Positions 43,684 through 45,654 of a DNA stretch of 45,654 bases are shown here, piece after piece. This stretch comes from an uncultured Desulfovibrio sp. Its GTDB lineage: Bacteria; Desulfobacterota; Desulfovibrionia; Desulfovibrionales; Desulfovibrionaceae. Each line of letters begins with the position of its first letter. The first letter of the stretch is position 1. Both the position numbers and the translations under genes were made by a program. Below the pieces are notes generated by a model, which was given only the letters and a program-made list of their open reading frames with translations, searched no databases and had not been told where the DNA came from. The stretch lies in the NCBI RefSeq assembly GCF_944324935.1, contig NZ_CALUYG010000022.1:1-45654 (forward strand), given 5' to 3'.

Positions 43684-43708
43684 ACCCGGCCTCGTGCCGG
43701 GTTTTTTT
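43684..43708 (+). terminator. Terminator after skp
   Basis: ACCCGGC (43684-43690) and GCCGGGT (43696-43702) around CTCGT, followed by seven Ts. Confidence 0.88.
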
Positions 43709-43729
43709 GTGAGTGACGGCAGACAGCCC

Positions 43730-43758
43730 TTGTGCCCCGGTACGTCACAGGCTAAGGT
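43730..43758 (+). promoter_or_regulatory. Candidate promoter of fabZ
   Basis: TTGTGC (43730-43735), 17-bp spacer, TAAGGT (43753-43758), 34 bases ahead of the fabZ start and after the skp terminator. Weak -10. Confidence 0.4.
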
Positions 43759-43791
43759 GAACGAATCACCGTCTCACGAAAAGGAGATCAC

Positions 43792-44253
43792 ATGTCTCAG
43801 GAAACGCCCATAAGCATGGACATCCAGCGCATCCAGGCCATCCTCCCTCACCGTTACCCCTTCCTGCTGGTGGATCGGGTGGTGGAGTGCGTTCCCGGTT
43901 CGCACATCCGGGCGTATAAAAACGTCACCATGAATGAACCCTTTTTCCAGGGCCATTTCCCGGGCGTGCCCATCATGCCCGGCGTGCTCATCCTCGAGGC
44001 GCTGGCGCAGACCGGCGGCCTGCTGGCCGCGGCGGGCATGGGCGACCTCACGGACAAGCTCTTCCTCTTCACCGGGCTGGACGGGGTCAAGTTCCGCCGG
44101 CAGGTCGTCCCGGGGGACAGACTCGATCTGGAATGCGCCAATCTGCGTATGAAGCTACGCATGTGCAAGATGGACGCCAAAGCCTACGTTGACGGCAAGC
44201 TGGCCGCCGAAGCCCAGATCACCGCCGCCATCGGCGACCGCCCTGCCGCCTGA
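43792..44253 (+). CDS. fabZ: 3-hydroxyacyl-ACP dehydratase FabZ
   Basis: Dehydrates 3-hydroxyacyl-ACP in fatty acid elongation and competes with LpxA/LpxD for substrate at the lipid A branch point. The 153-aa hot-dog fold protein has [13 protein letters not shown] and the active-site block [20 protein letters not shown] with the catalytic His (GHFPG) and Glu (LEAL). The start at 43792 follows AAGGAGATCAC. Its stop overlaps the glycosyltransferase start by one base. lpxD and lpxA are not adjacent. Confidence 0.96.
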   Translation: MSQETPISMDIQRIQAILPHRYPFLLVDRVVECVPGSHIRAYKNVTMNEPFFQGHFPGVPIMPGVLILEALAQTGGLLAAAGMGDLTDKLFLFTGLDGVKFRRQVVPGDRLDLECANLRMKLRMCKMDAKAYVDGKLAAEAQITAAIGDRPAA

Positions 44254-45401
44254 TGCGCGTCGCCCTCGTCCATTACTGGCTCGCCGTCATGGGAGGTGGC
44301 GAGAAGGTGCTGGAGGCCATCTGCCGCCTCTACCCGGAGGCCGACATCTACACGCATGTGCTGCGGCCGGAAAACCTGCCGCCGGAGCTGCGCCGGCACG
44401 CCATCCGCACCACCTTCATCAATGCCCTGCCCGGCAGCGCGCGGCATTATCAGAAGTATCTGCCCCTCATGCCGCTGGCCCTGGAACAGCTGGATCTGAC
44501 GGGATATGACCTCGTCATCTCCAGTGAATCCGGGCCGGCCAAGGGCGTCATCACCCGCCCGGACGCCCTGCATCTGTGCTACTGTCATTCGCCCATGCGC
44601 TATCTCTGGGACAACTGGCCCGTCTACCAGGTGAACGCGGGCCGCTTTACCCGGCTGTGCTCACGCTTCCTGCTGCCCCGCCTGCGGCAGTGGGATGTCC
44701 TCAGCGCCATGCGCGTTGACCGCATCGTGGCCAACTCCCGGCATGTGGCCCGGCGCATCCGCAAATACTGGCGGCGCGAGGCCCATGTCGTCCATCCCCC
44801 GGTGGATACGCAGGCCTACGCCCCCCGCGCGCAGGCCGGAGGGGAGCACTATCTCTGCTTTGGACGTCTCACGCATTACAAGCGGGTGGATCTGGCCATC
44901 GAGGCCTGTAACCGGCTGGGCCGTCAGCTGCTGATCATCGGCGACGGCGAGGAACGGCGGCGGCTGGAAGCCCTGGCGGGGCCGACCGTCCGCTTTCTGG
45001 GCCGGCTCGACGATGCCGAGGTGCGTGCGCTGCTCGCCAGGAGCCGGGCGCTGCTCTTTCCCGGCGAAGAGGATTTCGGCATCATCCCCGTTGAGGCCAT
45101 GTCGGCCGGCGTCCCCGTCATCGCCTACGGGCGGGGCGGCGCGCGGGAGACCGTCCAGGAGGGCCTGACCGGGCTGCTGTTCGACGAGCAGCGCGCCGAC
45201 TGCCTGCAAGCGGCCATCCTGCGCTTCGAGGCGCTGGAGGAGTCCTTCTCGCCCTCCGTGCTGCACGCACACGCCGAGGAGTTTTCCGAAGCGCGCTTCG
45301 CGCAAGCCTTCCGCAGCGAAGTGGAGCGGGGTTTTGCCGAGCTGGAGAGCCGGCCCGCGCACGACGCGGACGGCGACACTGACGGGCGTCGCAGCGCTTA
45401 G
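44253..45401 (+). CDS. Glycosyltransferase family 4 (GT-B)
   Basis: A GT-B sugar transferase of 382 aa: N-terminal domain with RVALVHYWLAVMGGGEKVLE, C-terminal nucleotide-sugar domain with YLCFGRLTHYKRVDLAIEAC, LLIIGDGEERRRLEAL and the E-x7-E block FPGEEDFGIIPVEAMSAGVP followed by GRGGARETV. The family uses UDP- or GDP-sugars to build LPS or exopolysaccharide. The sugar cannot be told. The start overlaps the fabZ stop by one base, so lipid A and surface sugar genes may be co-expressed. Confidence 0.92.
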   Translation: MRVALVHYWLAVMGGGEKVLEAICRLYPEADIYTHVLRPENLPPELRRHAIRTTFINALPGSARHYQKYLPLMPLALEQLDLTGYDLVISSESGPAKGVITRPDALHLCYCHSPMRYLWDNWPVYQVNAGRFTRLCSRFLLPRLRQWDVLSAMRVDRIVANSRHVARRIRKYWRREAHVVHPPVDTQAYAPRAQAGGEHYLCFGRLTHYKRVDLAIEACNRLGRQLLIIGDGEERRRLEALAGPTVRFLGRLDDAEVRALLARSRALLFPGEEDFGIIPVEAMSAGVPVIAYGRGGARETVQEGLTGLLFDEQRADCLQAAILRFEALEESFSPSVLHAHAEEFSEARFAQAFRSEVERGFAELESRPAHDADGDTDGRRSA

Positions 45402-45577
45402 GGCTGTTGGCCCTGTCCGTGCCGGGCGGAAGGGAAAGCCCTCCGCTGGTGTCGATGCCCGTAAGGCTCTTCGCCGCAAGAGCGAAGGGCACAAGGCTGC
45501 CCCACGCCCGGGTGCGGGCGGTGCGCGCGGAGCCGATCTCCCTTTTGCAATACGGTGTGGGATGTGTGCCGGCAGGT
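45402..45577. other. Unassigned sequence up to the right-end repeat
   Basis: Between the glycosyltransferase stop and the IS-like repeat no gene could be assigned. A plus frame from ATG 45455 (MPVRLFAARAKGTRLPHARV) stays open to the repeat, and might be the interrupted 5' part of another gene, but codon use and similarity give no support either way. Confidence 0.35.
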
Positions 45578-45654
45578 CCTAGGGGCTGTTTCTAAAAAAG
45601 CTGGACATCTTGAATGACTCCTGCTTTCCTGTTTGTTATGAGCAGACATGACAT
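45578..45654. repeat. 77-bp terminal repeat, right copy (probable IS end)
   Basis: Inverted exact copy of bases 1-77. CTAG lies at 45579-45582, followed by GGGGCTGTTTCTAAAAAAGC running off the end of the window. Because both contig ends enter the same end of the repeat, the two flanking IS copies would be in opposite orientations in the chromosome, if each contig end is a separate copy. It truncates whatever lies downstream of the glycosyltransferase gene. Confidence 0.85.

Overview
The window reads as a chromosomal contig from a Desulfovibrionaceae-type deltaproteobacterium (Desulfovibrio or a close relative). That rests on the layout secY-map-rpmJ-rpsM-rpsK-rpsD-rpoA-rplQ-selD, a selenocysteine-containing SelD, cysteine-rich (zinc-type) ribosomal proteins, a menaquinone-type UbiA gene (futalosine-like) and a Gram-negative envelope operon. 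No 16S or database comparison was possible. Both ends carry the same 77-bp sequence in inverted orientation, which looks like a shared insertion-sequence end where the assembly stopped.

Bases 1-3366 are accessory DNA: a run of very small genes (several with ATGA stop/start overlaps), a pair of short proteins sharing a GKRVS motif, an ArdA antirestriction protein and a tyrosine integrase, lying against the 3' end of tRNA-Leu(TAG). This is the integrase-proximal end of an integrated element. Its other end is outside the window.

Bases 3367-19077 (minus strand) hold the complete S10-spc-alpha ribosomal protein cluster from rpsJ to rplQ, including secY, map and rpoA, followed by selD. The ORF-style start of selD is wrong: the gene begins at 4555 and reads through an in-frame TGA (Sec12) with a hairpin just downstream. 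Terminator-like hairpins sit at the rpsN/rpsH and rplQ/selD junctions, and a 527-nt highly structured leader precedes rpsJ.

Bases 19605-25494 (minus) carry a murJ - unknown membrane protein - ftsY - glycosyltransferase group and queF. Divergently, 25670-27914 carries mog/moaB-like, a UbiA prenyltransferase and darP (yjgA), then tRNA-Thr(GGT), two small transporter-like genes, a GlcG/HbpS protein, and, on minus, an AlkA-type glycosylase. Bases 31049-33910 (minus) hold an ACT-domain regulator, a frameshifted exported-protein gene and a UPF0210 (PFL-like) protein.

Bases 34106-45401 (plus) are an envelope-biogenesis block: lysS-lolC/E-lolD-bamA, a modular N-acetylmuramoyl-L-alanine amidase, skp/ompH, fabZ and a GT4 glycosyltransferase. 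Together they cover lipoprotein export, outer membrane protein assembly, peptidoglycan hydrolysis and lipid A/LPS formation.
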